From Azoarcus sp. L1K30 (GTDB lineage Bacteria > Pseudomonadota > Gammaproteobacteria > Burkholderiales > Rhodocyclaceae): a stretch of DNA of 64,000 nucleotides. Every line of letters begins with the position of its first letter. Within the stretch, counting starts at the first letter, position 1. The DNA lies in NCBI RefSeq assembly GCF_018122735.1, contig NZ_JAGRRD010000001.1:2063262-2127261 (forward strand). The letters are read 5' to 3'. The position numbers and the translations under genes are program-made. Below the pieces are notes generated by a model. It was not told where the DNA came from. It saw only the letters and a list, made by a program, of their open reading frames with translations, and ran no database searches. This document shows, in pieces, positions 39,392-51,714 of the stretch.

Positions 39392-40405
39392 ATGACCATC
39401 AAGATCGCCATCAACGGCTATGGCCGCATCGGTCGCTGCACCGTCCGCGCACTCTACGAACTCGGCCTGCGTGATCGATTCGAGATCGTGGCCATCAACG
39501 CGTCTGGCGACCTGGCCACCAATGCTCACCTGACCCGGTACGACACCACCCACGGCCGCTTCGCCTTCCCGGTGGAGACCGAGGGTGAGAACATGATCAT
39601 CATCAATGGCGACCGCATCCCCTTCTTCTCCACCAAGGATCCACTTGCCATCAACTGGGGCGAACTCGGCGTAGACGTGCTGCTCGAGTGCACCGGTGCC
39701 TACACCGCCAAGGCCAAGGCCGAGGTCCACCTCAAGCAGGGCGCGAAGAAGATCCTGATTTCTGCGCCCGGCGGCGACGACGTCGATGCCACCATCGTCT
39801 ACGGCGTCAACCACGACGTCCTCACCAGTGCGATGACGGTGGTTTCGAACGCTTCGTGCACGACCAACTGCCTGGCCCCCGTGGCCAAGGTGCTGCAGGA
39901 CAACATCGGCATCGAGAAAGGCCTGATGACCACCATTCACGCCTACACCAACGATCAGGTGCTGGTGGATGTCCGGCACAAGGATCTGCGCCGTGCGCGC
40001 GCCGCCGCGCAGAACATCATCCCCACCAAGACCGGTGCGGCCAAGGCGGTGGGACTGGTGCTGCCCGCGCTCAAGGGCAAGTTCGACGGTTTCGCGCTGC
40101 GCGTGCCGACCATGAACGTATCGCTGGTCGACCTCACTTTTACCGCCAGCCGCGCCACGTCCAAGGAAGAGATCAACAATCTGATGATCGAAGCGTCGAA
40201 GGGCGCGCTCAAGGGCGTGCTCGCGGTAAACGAAGCGCCGCTGGTATCGATGGACTTCAACCACGATCCGCACTCGTCGGTCTTCGACGCGACGCAGACC
40301 CGGGTCATGGACGGCAACCTGGTGAAGGTGCTGGCGTGGTACGACAACGAGTGGGGCTACTCCTGCCGAATGCTCGACGCAGCCGGCGCACTGGCCAAGG
40401 CCTGA
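39392..40405 (+). CDS. gap: Glyceraldehyde-3-phosphate dehydrogenase, first copy
   Basis: 337 residues. Nucleotide loop NGYGRIGR, catalytic cysteine in SNASCTTNC, and WYDNEWGYS. At residue 37 the sequence reads VAINASGD, with alanine where NAD-specific enzymes carry an aspartate that holds the adenosine ribose; the operon copy keeps VAINDLGS. This suggests relaxed or NADPH-tolerant cofactor use in this copy. It probably serves glycolysis/gluconeogenesis next to pgk and pyk. Confidence 0.95.
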   Translation: MTIKIAINGYGRIGRCTVRALYELGLRDRFEIVAINASGDLATNAHLTRYDTTHGRFAFPVETEGENMIIINGDRIPFFSTKDPLAINWGELGVDVLLECTGAYTAKAKAEVHLKQGAKKILISAPGGDDVDATIVYGVNHDVLTSAMTVVSNASCTTNCLAPVAKVLQDNIGIEKGLMTTIHAYTNDQVLVDVRHKDLRRARAAAQNIIPTKTGAAKAVGLVLPALKGKFDGFALRVPTMNVSLVDLTFTASRATSKEEINNLMIEASKGALKGVLAVNEAPLVSMDFNHDPHSSVFDATQTRVMDGNLVKVLAWYDNEWGYSCRMLDAAGALAKA

Positions 40406-40569
40406 TCACGCCACGCAAGCGCTCAATGCCGACACCGATGAACAGTGCAATAGTGGCTGCGCGTACCACCTGTAGCCGCCGCTTGGCGCCCAGCGCGTCC
40501 GGCCCGCACACGACGTCCGGGGAGTCCATCGGCCATGGCGACACCGGGCGCGATATTCGGTAATCAACC

Positions 40570-40604
40570 AGCCGGGCCGGACTCCTGTCCGGCCCGGCTT
40601 TTTT
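40570..40604 (+). terminator. Strong terminator between gap and pgk
   Basis: An 11-bp GC stem (AGCCGGGCCGG with CCGGCCCGGCT), 8-nt loop and six T. It ends about 15 nt before the pgk start, so pgk either depends on read-through or has an internal promoter in the 165 nt after gap, where I see no gene. Confidence 0.85.
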
Positions 40605-40618
40605 GCGGAACTCATACC

Positions 40619-41809
40619 ATGCCTCTGCAAGTAAAGAAACTCGCCCAACTCGATGTGCGCGGCAAGAAAGTCTTCATCCGTGCCGACCTCAACGTACCGC
40701 AGGACGACGCCGGCAACATCACCGAGGACACCCGTATCCGCGCCTCGATCCCTTCCATCCAGTACTGTCTCGACAACGGCGCCGCCGTGATGGTGACTTC
40801 GCACCTTGGTCGTCCAACCGAGGGCACGGTCGGCCCCGACGACACCCTCGCGCCGGTTGCAGTGCGTCTCGGACAGTTGCTGAACAAGCCGGTGAAGCTG
40901 GTCACCGACTGGGTTGACGGCGGTTTCAGCGTCGAACCCGGCCAGGTCGTCCTGCTGGAAAACTGCCGCTGCAACAAGGGCGAGAAGAAGGACAACGAAG
41001 AACTGTCGAAGAAGATGGCTGCGCTGTGCGACGTTTATGTCAACGATGCATTCGGCACCGCGCACCGTGCCGAAGCCACCACGCACGGCATCGCGCGCTT
41101 TGCACCGGTCGCGTGCGCCGGCATGCTGATGGGCGCGGAAATCGACGCACTGTCGAAAGCGCTGCATGCGCCGGCACGGCCGCTGGTGGCCATCGTCGGC
41201 GGCGCCAAGGTGTCGACCAAGCTCACTATTCTGAAGACCCTTGCCGAAAAAGTCGATCAGCTGATCGTCGGTGGCGGCATCGCCAACACCTTCCTGCTCG
41301 CTGCCGGCAAGCGCATCGGTGAGTCGCTGGCGGAACCGGAAATGGTGCGTGAGGCCCACCAGGTGATGGACATCATGAAGGCCCGAGGTGCAGAAGTCCC
41401 GCTGCCGGTGGACGTCGTAGTGGCGGACGAGGTCTCGGCACTGGCACGCGCCAACCGTATTCCGGTCGACGAGGTCGGCCCTCACGACCGCATCCTCGAC
41501 TTCGGCCCGAAGAGTTCGGCAAAGCTGGCAGACATCATCGCCCATGCCGGCACCATTGTCTGGAATGGCCCGGTCGGCGTCTTCGAGCACGCCCAGTTTG
41601 CCGGGGGCACGAAGATGATGGCCTCGGCCATCGCGCACTCGGAAGCGTTTTCGATCGCGGGCGGCGGTGACACGCTGGCGGCGATTGCCAAGTTCCACAT
41701 CGCGGACGACGTCGGTTACATCTCCACCGGCGGCGGTGCCTTCCTGGAATTCCTCGAAGGCAAGACGCTACCGGCGATCGCTGCACTGGAAGCACGTTTC
41801 AACGACTGA
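40619..41809 (+). CDS. pgk: Phosphoglycerate kinase
   Basis: 396 residues. Signature [13 protein letters not shown] at the N-terminus, substrate arginines in SHLGRPTEG, the GGAKVSTK loop and the C-terminal [15 protein letters not shown]. It is the only pgk in the window and so must serve both glycolysis and the Calvin cycle, since the RuBisCO operon has none. Confidence 0.97.
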   Translation: MPLQVKKLAQLDVRGKKVFIRADLNVPQDDAGNITEDTRIRASIPSIQYCLDNGAAVMVTSHLGRPTEGTVGPDDTLAPVAVRLGQLLNKPVKLVTDWVDGGFSVEPGQVVLLENCRCNKGEKKDNEELSKKMAALCDVYVNDAFGTAHRAEATTHGIARFAPVACAGMLMGAEIDALSKALHAPARPLVAIVGGAKVSTKLTILKTLAEKVDQLIVGGGIANTFLLAAGKRIGESLAEPEMVREAHQVMDIMKARGAEVPLPVDVVVADEVSALARANRIPVDEVGPHDRILDFGPKSSAKLADIIAHAGTIVWNGPVGVFEHAQFAGGTKMMASAIAHSEAFSIAGGGDTLAAIAKFHIADDVGYISTGGGAFLEFLEGKTLPAIAALEARFND

Positions 41810-41830
41810 CAGCCCCCTCGTCACCGGCGA

Positions 41831-41860
41831 GTAAGGGCCATCTTGCGGGATGGCCCTTAC
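41831..41860. terminator. Bidirectional hairpin after pgk
   Basis: A perfect 12-bp stem (GTAAGGGCCATC with GATGGCCCTTAC) and a 6-nt loop between convergent genes. There is no T-tract on either strand, so it may act as an mRNA 3' stabiliser as much as a terminator. Confidence 0.65.
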
Positions 41861-41871
41861 ACTGCGCGCCA

Positions 41872-42276
41872 TCAGTGCCCAAGATTGAGCATCCGATCGG
41901 TATAACGCCGCCCCTGCTGCCTGCGCTCCTGCATGCGCTCGCCCTGTTTGTACGCCTTGTGCAGATAGCCATCCCGGCGCTGGCCCACACGCCTGTCCTC
42001 GTAGTGGACGTACACACACGAACATTGCTTTTGTGAGCAGTTCGGCAGCGGAATGGGGGGCGCCTCCGACGACAAGAAGCGCTTGCCTCGAAATGCGCGC
42101 ACAGTGGCGCAGGCGGGGCCACTCGGCCTGATTTCAACGGCATGATATAAATGCTTGGGATGGCTGTCGCCCTCCTCCACGGGCTCTGGGACATCCTCTC
42201 CTTGCCTGTTGCGCATGATCACGAACGCCAACAGACCAAGCGCAATCAGCGCCAAAACCATTGCTGCAGTCTCCAT
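41872..42276 (-). CDS. Cys-containing membrane-anchored protein of unknown function
   Basis: 134 residues that I do not recognise. Start ATG 42276 follows GGAGGTG. One N-terminal membrane helix (about 4-21) is followed by an acidic linker, a central domain with NCSQKQCSCVYVHYEDRR (three cysteines, C-x4-C-x-C) and a strongly basic C-terminus (QERRQQGRRYTD). The topology predicts a cytoplasmic body. It is inserted on the opposite strand between pgk and pyk. Confidence 0.75.
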   Translation of the reverse strand: METAAMVLALIALGLLAFVIMRNRQGEDVPEPVEEGDSHPKHLYHAVEIRPSGPACATVRAFRGKRFLSSEAPPIPLPNCSQKQCSCVYVHYEDRRVGQRRDGYLHKAYKQGERMQERRQQGRRYTDRMLNLGH

Positions 42277-42418
42277 ACGGCACCTCCGCACATTCTTGCC
42301 TTCAGCATAGAACATGAAGATCGCCCCGTCGCCCCCGCATTGTGCTGCGCGACTCCGCTAGAATCACGCATTGCCTGCACGCGCGCCCATTCGCCGCCCC
42401 CCAATTACAGGAGACCAC

Positions 42419-43864
42419 ATGGCCCGCCACACCAAGATCGTTGCTACGCTCGGCCCCGCCTCGACCGATGCCCAGGTGCTCGAACGCATGGTCCATGCCG
42501 GGCTGGACGTTGTGAGGATGAACTTCTCTCATGGCAAGCCCGAAGATCACATCGCCCGCGCCGAGGGTGTCAGGGAAGCGTCGGCACGGACCGGACGGCC
42601 GGTAGGCATCCTCGCCGACCTGCAGGGGCCCAAGATCCGTGTTGGCAAATTCGAGAACGGCAGGATTACGCTGGCAGAGAATGCTGCCTTCATCCTCGAT
42701 GCACGCTGCGAACTCGGCAATGAACATCGTGCTGGGCTCGATTACAAGGACTTACCCAAGGATGTGAAGGTGGGTGACATCCTGCTGCTCGACGATGGTC
42801 GCCTCAAACTGCGGGTGGAACGGATTCTGGGTCACGAGATCCATACCAAGGTGCGTGTGGGTGGCGAACTGTCGAACAACAAGGGTATCAACCGCCAGGG
42901 GGGCGGACTGACAGCCCCGGCGCTGACCGCCAAGGACATGGACGACATCAAGACTGCGGCATTGATCGGCGTCGATTTCGTCGCAGTCTCCTTCCCCAAG
43001 AGTGCGGCCGACATGTACATGGCGCGCCAACTACTGCGGGCGGCGGGAAGCGACGCCCTCCTCATCGCCAAGATCGAACGCACCGAGGCCGTTGCCAATC
43101 TCGAGGAGATTCTCGACGCCTCCGACGGCATCATGGTGGCGCGCGGAGATCTCGCCGTCGAAGTGGGTGACGCTGCCGTTCCGGCGCTGCAGAAAAAGAT
43201 GATCCGTGCCGCGCGCGACCGCAACAAGCTCACCATCACCGCCACGCAGATGATGGAGTCGATGATCCTGAGCCCGGTGCCCACCCGTGCGGAAGTCTCC
43301 GACGTCGCCAATGCCGTGCTCGATGGCACAGATGCGGTCATGCTGTCGGCCGAGACCGCGGCGGGGAAATTTCCGGTTGAAGTCATCGAAGCCATGAGCC
43401 GGGTCTGTCTCGAAGCGGAGAAATCCGCCGAAGTGAGCCTCGATCGCGAAGTGCTGAACCGTCAATTCACCCGCATCGACCAGTCCATTGCGATGGCGGC
43501 GATCTGGACTGCCTACCACCTGAAGGTAAAGGCCATTGCCGCCCTCACCCAGACCGGCTCCACCGCCTTGTGGATGAGCCGCCTCAACAGCGGCGTGCCA
43601 ATCTATGCACTGACGCCCGAAACCAGTTCGCGCAACCAGATGACGCTGTATCGCGAAGTCTATCCGCTGCTGATGAGCCAGCTTCATATCGATCGCGACG
43701 TGCTGTTGTGGGAGGCAGAGCAGATCCTGCTCGATCAGGGCGTGGTCGAGTACGGTGACCTGATCGTGCTCACGATTGGCGAGCCGATCGGTTCGTCGGG
43801 CGGCACCAATACGCTCAAGATCGTGCGCGTCGGCGATCATGTTCCACCCGACGACGCCGACTGA
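42419..43864 (+). CDS. pyk: Pyruvate kinase
   Basis: 481 residues. Active-site segments MNFSHGKPEDH, the catalytic lysine region LIAKIERTEAV, DGIMVARGDLAVE and the effector-domain TQTGSTALWMSR are present. The genome therefore pairs a glycolytic exit enzyme with Calvin-cycle genes. TAGAAT at 42359-42364 may be the -10 of its promoter. Confidence 0.96.
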   Translation: MARHTKIVATLGPASTDAQVLERMVHAGLDVVRMNFSHGKPEDHIARAEGVREASARTGRPVGILADLQGPKIRVGKFENGRITLAENAAFILDARCELGNEHRAGLDYKDLPKDVKVGDILLLDDGRLKLRVERILGHEIHTKVRVGGELSNNKGINRQGGGLTAPALTAKDMDDIKTAALIGVDFVAVSFPKSAADMYMARQLLRAAGSDALLIAKIERTEAVANLEEILDASDGIMVARGDLAVEVGDAAVPALQKKMIRAARDRNKLTITATQMMESMILSPVPTRAEVSDVANAVLDGTDAVMLSAETAAGKFPVEVIEAMSRVCLEAEKSAEVSLDREVLNRQFTRIDQSIAMAAIWTAYHLKVKAIAALTQTGSTALWMSRLNSGVPIYALTPETSSRNQMTLYREVYPLLMSQLHIDRDVLLWEAEQILLDQGVVEYGDLIVLTIGEPIGSSGGTNTLKIVRVGDHVPPDDAD

Positions 43865-44009
43865 TCGCCGGAGCCCCGGTCTCATCGTTCGTGTCGATTG
43901 TCTCAATCCATGTGAGCCTGTTTCGGCCCTGCCCGCTCACAGGATAAAATGACAGCTTATTCAACCTGAACCGTCCGGCGACATTGCGCCGGCCCCCCGG
44001 AGATTCCTG

Positions 44010-45074
<1,065 letters not shown>

Positions 45075-45112
45075 GCATCACGCTGCGCGGGCGTAACGGC
45101 AAAGCAATATCG

Positions 45113-45135
45113 AGCGCGCCACCGGCGCGCTTTTT
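45113..45135 (+). terminator. Rho-independent terminator of the first fba
   Basis: An 8-bp stem (AGCGCGCC with GGCGCGCT), 3-nt loop, five T. Confidence 0.88.
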
Positions 45136-45169
45136 CTTGCCGAGAAACCTGTGGAAAGGGACCTGACCG

Positions 45170-45595
45170 ATGAGCACACCACACCGCCACTGCTTCACCT
45201 ACGGATCGCTGATGACCCCGCACATCATGTTCGACGTGTGCGGCACGGCGCTGTCTGCCATCGCAGCCCGGCTCTCCGGTTTCAGCCGTCACCCGGTGCG
45301 CGGAGAAGACTATCCGGGCATGATCGGAAATGCCGGCCACGAGGTCGCCGGCATTCTCTACCTCGACGTGCCAGCGGACGCCCTTGCCCGGCTAGACGCC
45401 TTCGAAGGCGAGCAGTATCGACGCAGCACCGTCACCGTACGCTGTGATGACGGCCGGCACCTTCCTGCCGATACCTATGTGTTCCGCTCCGAATACGCCC
45501 ACTTGCTGCTACCCGGCGAATGGGACCTGGCGGCCTTCGAACGCGACGGACGCGCGCGCTTCGAGCGCAAGTTCACCGGTATTCCCAAACGTTGA
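45170..45595 (+). CDS. Gamma-glutamylcyclotransferase-family protein
   Basis: 141 residues of the GGCT/AIG2-like fold. The substrate loop TYGSLM and the catalytic glutamate in DAFEGEQYRR are in place. Members release 5-oxoproline from gamma-glutamyl compounds such as glutathione fragments or gamma-glutamylamines; the substrate here is unknown. Confidence 0.85.
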   Translation: MSTPHRHCFTYGSLMTPHIMFDVCGTALSAIAARLSGFSRHPVRGEDYPGMIGNAGHEVAGILYLDVPADALARLDAFEGEQYRRSTVTVRCDDGRHLPADTYVFRSEYAHLLLPGEWDLAAFERDGRARFERKFTGIPKR

Positions 45596-45604
45596 TCGGG
45601 TCCT

Positions 45605-47470
45605 TCAGTAGGTTTCGACCTGACCAGTCCACATTTCAGGACTGAAGCACACCACGCGATTGCGACCGCTCTCCTTCGCGCGATAAAGCGCCACGTCGGC
45701 GAACTTGACGGTCTGCCAGAAGGTGTTGCTGTCATCGGCGAGCATTGCCACCCCGACCGAGATGGTCTTCTGCAGCACATGGCCATTGATCTGCACCTTC
45801 AGCGCTGCAACCGCCTCGCGGATGTTCTCGGCAATTCTGACGGCCGCTGCCTCGTCGGCATCTTGCAACACGATCAGGAACTCTTCGCCGCCGAAACGGA
45901 TCACCATGTCCGACGCCCGCACCGACTGCCGCAGCACGCCGGCGAGCGCTTTCAATACCGCATCGCCGGCATCATGGCCGTGCGTATCGTTGACGACCTT
46001 GAAGTAGTCGAGATCGAGCATGAGCACTGCCAGCGGCGTCTTGCGCCGGCGCGCATTCGCAATCAGCGTATCGACGTACTCTTCGAGGAAACGGCGATTG
46101 TTCAGCCCCGTCATCGCATCGCGCAGCGATGACTGGCGCAAGGTCTCGTTTAGACGCTTGGCCTCGAGTACCGGTGCCATCTCGCGCAGATAGACATGTA
46201 CGTAAGGCACCTGCTCTATCGTCGCCTCGGCGCGCGAGGCGGGAACGACGAGCTGAACCACGCTTCCCACCGAGCCCGACTGGATGATCGGCACACAGTA
46301 ATACCGTCGGGTCTCGCCGGCATCCACGGGGGCATGGAAGGCGTTGCAGATGTCGGGGCTGACGAGCCCGTCGACCGGATGACCGGTGCGACGCGCGCGG
46401 CACATCTCACTGCGTCCCATGATCTGCGGATCGCACCAGCGGCACTCCGCGCCGGGCAGGCCGTCGACCATAATCGACGCCATCTGCTTCGCGCCTTCGG
46501 TCTCGTAGATGGAGAACTCGTCGATGCCGAAGCGCTCGACCAAAACCTTGCCGAAACGGCCGTAGATCTCGCGCTTGTTCTCATCTTCCTCGATCGCCTG
46601 TTTGAAAGCCGACGCATCTGCCAGGCCATTGACCATGTCGATGGTGGCTTCGAGCTGATTCTCGCCCTGGCGCGGATTGCGGCCGGTCAGTTGCGTCACG
46701 CGCTGAGTGATGCGCGACAAGCCCTCGTCCAGGAAGCTCAGCAGCTGATTGGTCTGGCTGGCGATCTTGCCGATCTCGTCCTCGGTGCGCTGTTCCAGCC
46801 GCCCCTTGAAGTCCCCCTTGAGCGCACGCTGGACGGTTTTCTCCACCGCCTGTGCGGTATCGCCGACGGGCAGGATCAGGCGTCTGGCCAACAACAGCGA
46901 CGCCAGCGAGATCGACGCCACGGTCGCCAGGATGATGGCGATGGCGAACAGGGCCGTACGCTTGATCTCGGCCAGGGACAGCTCGATGGTCACGGCCCCC
47001 AACACCGTCCCCTCCGACACCTGGTGACATTGCAGGCAATTGGGCGAACCATGCGAACTCGCCGCAAAGGGGATGGTGCCGCGAAAGACGGTTTCACCAT
47101 CGGCATCATCGAGAAAATAGCGCGCCCGCCCGTCGGCAAGAACATCGCGCTCGGTCGAGTCCGCCGGCGCCTCCTGCGGCATGCCTTCACCAAACTGCTG
47201 ATTGACGTGCGGCGAACGGATCACACGCGCCGAACGCAAGCCCTGGACTTCACGCAGGCGATCAAGAAACTGCTCGCGCTTGTCGATCACGCCGTGAATC
47301 ATCGCCTCGGTCAGGTGCACCCGGACCATTTCCGCTGCGGTCCGGACGTGCGCGGTCGACGACGATATCGAAAAACTACGAAAGGCATAAAGGCTGATGA
47401 TCGTAAGGGTAACCAGGATACCCAGTGTCACGGCGACCAGCAGCAAGGTGACCTTGCGGTTCAGGTTCAT
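45605..47470 (-). CDS. c-type-haem-linked diguanylate cyclase
   Basis: 621-residue inner-membrane c-di-GMP synthase. Two membrane helices (about 8-30 and 172-198) enclose a periplasmic domain with a haem c motif CLQCH at 145-149. A HAMP-like linker follows, then a GAF-like domain (about 290-435) with cysteines 343, 346, 357, 375 and 392, and a GGDEF domain with RFGGEEF (525-531) and inhibitory site RASD (518-521). The haem suggests sensing of redox state or NO/CO/O2 in the periplasm; the Cys cluster (C-x2-C-x10-C-x17-C) may bind a metal or Fe-S cluster. Start ATG 47470 gives a proper N-terminal anchor. It is next to cbbR. Confidence 0.88.
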   Translation of the reverse strand: MNLNRKVTLLLVAVTLGILVTLTIISLYAFRSFSISSSTAHVRTAAEMVRVHLTEAMIHGVIDKREQFLDRLREVQGLRSARVIRSPHVNQQFGEGMPQEAPADSTERDVLADGRARYFLDDADGETVFRGTIPFAASSHGSPNCLQCHQVSEGTVLGAVTIELSLAEIKRTALFAIAIILATVASISLASLLLARRLILPVGDTAQAVEKTVQRALKGDFKGRLEQRTEDEIGKIASQTNQLLSFLDEGLSRITQRVTQLTGRNPRQGENQLEATIDMVNGLADASAFKQAIEEDENKREIYGRFGKVLVERFGIDEFSIYETEGAKQMASIMVDGLPGAECRWCDPQIMGRSEMCRARRTGHPVDGLVSPDICNAFHAPVDAGETRRYYCVPIIQSGSVGSVVQLVVPASRAEATIEQVPYVHVYLREMAPVLEAKRLNETLRQSSLRDAMTGLNNRRFLEEYVDTLIANARRRKTPLAVLMLDLDYFKVVNDTHGHDAGDAVLKALAGVLRQSVRASDMVIRFGGEEFLIVLQDADEAAAVRIAENIREAVAALKVQINGHVLQKTISVGVAMLADDSNTFWQTVKFADVALYRAKESGRNRVVCFSPEMWTGQVETY

Positions 47471-47527
47471 TGCAAATCCATCCTGACCGATAATGTTGAA
47501 GGTGATGACGAGCGCCGGATTATCGCA

Positions 47528-47556
47528 GAAAGTCCATGCCAAAAACATGGACTTTC
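47528..47556. repeat. Perfect palindrome between the haem cyclase and cbbR
   Basis: GAAAGTCCATG (47528-47538) is perfectly complementary to CATGGACTTTC (47546-47556) with a CCAAAAA loop. It lies 58 nt upstream of the cyclase start and 74 nt after the cbbR stop. It has no T-tract, so it could be an operator or a weak cbbR terminator. Confidence 0.6.
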
Positions 47557-47629
47557 CGTCTTTGTGCCGGGTAGTGTGCGATGCTGCACAAATAAGCGGA
47601 AAGTAATATTCGATCAGGCCCCCGTCCGG

Positions 47630-48550
47630 TCAGTCCGACATCGCCCGCATCATCGTCGCGCCGTCGGACTGCAGAAAATCCAGCAACGCCTCGAGCGCCG
47701 GCGTCAATGGCCGGTCGGCATGCACCAGCACATTCCACTCGCGAATCACCGGCGTATCGGCCACGTCGAGGCGCACCAGGCGTCCGCTTTCAACCTCCAT
47801 CGCAAACGTGTGATGCGACAGGAAGGCGATGCCCATCCCCGCCATCACTGCCTGCTTGAGCGTTTCATTGCTGCCCAGTTCATCGGCCGCGAGCGGCTTG
47901 ATGCCGTGCGCGCGCAGGAATCGTTCGAGATTGGTCCGCGTTCCGGAGCCGCGCTCGCGCAACAACAGGCGCTCCCCGGCCAACGCCGATGGCGGTATGT
48001 TGCGCCGCGTCGCCATCGGGTGATCGGGGCGGGCAACGAAAGACAGCCTGTGCGGGTAGAACGGAATGCGGCGCAGGGCCAGGCCACTCGGCGGCTGTCC
48101 CATGATGGCCAGATCCGCCCGCTTCTCCTGCAGCAAGGCATGCACGCGATCGCGGTTCTCCACCGTCAGGCGAAACTTGATGTCCGGATGGCGACGGCCG
48201 AACTCGGCCAGCAGATGGGGGACGAAATACTCCGCGGTGGTAATGGCCACCACCTCCAGCGTTCCCGCGGCCACACCGAGCATCGACTTCAGCTCGACCT
48301 CGGCCACGTCCAGCGCCACCAGCGCGTCCCGTGCCCGCCGCACCAGGACCTCGCCCGCGGCGGTCAGCCGAATCTCGCGGCGGCCGTCGACCAACACCTG
48401 CCCCACCAGTGATTCCAGCTCCTTGATCTGCATCGACACTGCAGGCTGGGTCAGGTGAAGCAAGCGCGCCGCCTGGGTGAAGCTTGCGGTATCGGCGACG
48501 GCAACAATGGCGCGCAATTGCTTGAGGGTCAGCCGCTGAGCCAGTTTCAT
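47630..48550 (-). CDS. cbbR: LysR-type regulator of the cbb operon
   Basis: 306 residues. N-terminal helix-turn-helix ASFTQAARLLHLTQPAVSMQIKELE and a C-terminal effector domain. It is transcribed away from cbbL with 92 nt between the starts, the standard CbbR arrangement. CbbR proteins activate Calvin-cycle genes in response to metabolites such as ribulose bisphosphate, phosphoenolpyruvate or NADPH depending on species; the effector here is unknown. Confidence 0.93.
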   Translation of the reverse strand: MKLAQRLTLKQLRAIVAVADTASFTQAARLLHLTQPAVSMQIKELESLVGQVLVDGRREIRLTAAGEVLVRRARDALVALDVAEVELKSMLGVAAGTLEVVAITTAEYFVPHLLAEFGRRHPDIKFRLTVENRDRVHALLQEKRADLAIMGQPPSGLALRRIPFYPHRLSFVARPDHPMATRRNIPPSALAGERLLLRERGSGTRTNLERFLRAHGIKPLAADELGSNETLKQAVMAGMGIAFLSHHTFAMEVESGRLVRLDVADTPVIREWNVLVHADRPLTPALEALLDFLQSDGATMMRAMSD

Positions 48551-50109
<1,559 letters not shown>

Positions 50110-50153
50110 GTGACCCGCGTTCAGGCACCAGAACAGCAAGAGGAGACATCATC

Positions 50154-50579
50154 ATGCGCATTAATCAAGGCTGCTTTTCCTTCCTTCCCGATCTCGACGA
50201 CACGCAGATCGCGGCACAGATCGGCTACTGCCTGCGCCAGCACTGGGCCGTCGCGATCGAATTCACCGACGACCCCCACCCGCGCAATACCTACTGGTCG
50301 ATGTGGGGACTGCCGATGTTCGACCTTGCCGATGCGGCCGGTGTGATGCACGAACTGCGGGCCTGCCGCGAGGCCAACCCGGAGCACTACGTCCGCGTCA
50401 ACGCTTTCGACTCGACCAAGGGCTGGGAGACGGTGCGCATGTCCTTCATCGTCCAGCGCCCGACCAAGGAACCCGGCTTCCGCCTCATTCGTCAGGAGAC
50501 CAGCGGGCGGAACCTGCGCTACACGCTCGAGAGTTATGCGGTGACTGCCGCCACCGAAGGCGCGCGCTACGCCGGCTGA
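50154..50579 (+). CDS. cbbS: RuBisCO small subunit
   Basis: 141 residues, with the N-terminus [16 protein letters not shown] and the C-terminal beta-hairpin extension of red-type small subunits. Start ATG 50154 follows AGAGGAGAC. Two hairpins follow before cbbX. Confidence 0.97.
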   Translation: MRINQGCFSFLPDLDDTQIAAQIGYCLRQHWAVAIEFTDDPHPRNTYWSMWGLPMFDLADAAGVMHELRACREANPEHYVRVNAFDSTKGWETVRMSFIVQRPTKEPGFRLIRQETSGRNLRYTLESYAVTAATEGARYAG

Positions 50580-50604
50580 GCGCATTTTTCGTTGTGGCAC
50601 GGTC

Positions 50605-50663
50605 GGGGCAGCCGCCCCAGCGGCGCCGCAAGAACGGGCCGGGACCATCCGCAGTCCCGGGCC
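50605..50663 (+). promoter_or_regulatory. Tandem hairpins between cbbS and cbbX
   Basis: GGGGC/GCCCC (50605-50618) and a larger stem GGCCGGGAC/GTCCCGGGCC with one bulge (50637-50663), without T-tracts. Position after cbbLS suggests transcript processing or partial termination that keeps RuBisCO mRNA above that of downstream genes. Confidence 0.6.
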
Positions 50664-50689
50664 AGCGATGACGAACACAGGAGACCACC

Positions 50690-51691
50690 ATGAGTGCAAG
50701 TGATCTGCAGGGGCTGAGCCCTGCCGCACCGCCGGCGTCCGACATGCACATCGACCTTGCCGCCGAATATGCCGATGCCGGCATCGGCGACGTGCTCGAG
50801 CGCCTGGAGCGCGACCTCGTCGGACTGGCCCCGGTCAAACGCCGGGTGCGGGAAATCGCCGCCCTGCTACTGGTCGACCGCGTCCGCCAACGCCTCGGCC
50901 TCACGACCGCCGCGCCGTCGTTACACATGAGCTTCACCGGCAATCCCGGGACGGGCAAGACCACGGTCGCCCTGCGCATGGCTGAAATCCTGCAGCGCCT
51001 CGGCTATTGCCGCCGCGGCCAGGTGGTGGCCGTGACCCGTGACGATCTCGTCGGTCAATACATCGGTCACACCGCACCCAAGACCAAGGAGGTGCTCAAG
51101 CGCGCGATGGGCGGCGTGCTGTTCATCGACGAAGCCTATTACCTGTACCGCCCGGAAAATGAAAAGGACTACGGCCAGGAGGCGATCGAGATCCTGCTGC
51201 AAGTCATGGAGAATCAGCGTGACGATCTGGTGGTGATCCTCGCCGGCTACGCCGATCGCATGGAGCGATTCTTCGAGTCGAACCCCGGCATGAAATCGCG
51301 TGTCGCCCACCATGTGGACTTTCCGGACTATGCCAATGCAGAGCTGGGCGAAATCGCCGAGCGCATGCTGGCGCAGTGGAACTACCGTTTCGACCCCGCC
51401 GCCCGCCTCGCCTTCGACGAGTACATTGCGCTGCGCCGCGATCGCCCCCACTTCGCCAACGCCCGCAGCATCCGCAATGCGCTCGACCGCATGCGCATGC
51501 GCCAGGCCCTGAGGCTGTTCGAGTCCGGTGCCACGGTGGATGCCGACACACTGAGCACGTTGAGCGAAGCCGATGTCCGCGCCAGCCGTCAGTTCTCCGA
51601 GCCGTCCGCGGCAGCACGCCGGGATGAGCCAGAGTTCGACAGCGAACTCGACTTCGATCCCGAACGCGGTGCCGACCGCATCGACTACTGA
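50690..51691 (+). CDS. cbbX: Red-type RuBisCO activase CbbX
   Basis: AAA+ ATPase of 333 residues that pulls the large-subunit C-terminus to release inhibitory sugar phosphates. Walker A is GNPGTGKTT (84-92), Walker [11 protein letters not shown], with a pore-loop GQYIGHT. Compared with well-known CbbX it has an extended acidic C-terminus (about 30 residues, [12 protein letters not shown]). Confidence 0.96.
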   Translation: MSASDLQGLSPAAPPASDMHIDLAAEYADAGIGDVLERLERDLVGLAPVKRRVREIAALLLVDRVRQRLGLTTAAPSLHMSFTGNPGTGKTTVALRMAEILQRLGYCRRGQVVAVTRDDLVGQYIGHTAPKTKEVLKRAMGGVLFIDEAYYLYRPENEKDYGQEAIEILLQVMENQRDDLVVILAGYADRMERFFESNPGMKSRVAHHVDFPDYANAELGEIAERMLAQWNYRFDPAARLAFDEYIALRRDRPHFANARSIRNALDRMRMRQALRLFESGATVDADTLSTLSEADVRASRQFSEPSAAARRDEPEFDSELDFDPERGADRIDY

Positions 51692-51714
51692 CCCGACTCG
51701 CCGAGACCGCCACC

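Noticed and set aside
40406-40570. Possible small gene between gap and pgk
   Set aside because: Frames on both strands lack start signals and recognisable sequence; the stretch ends in a terminator.
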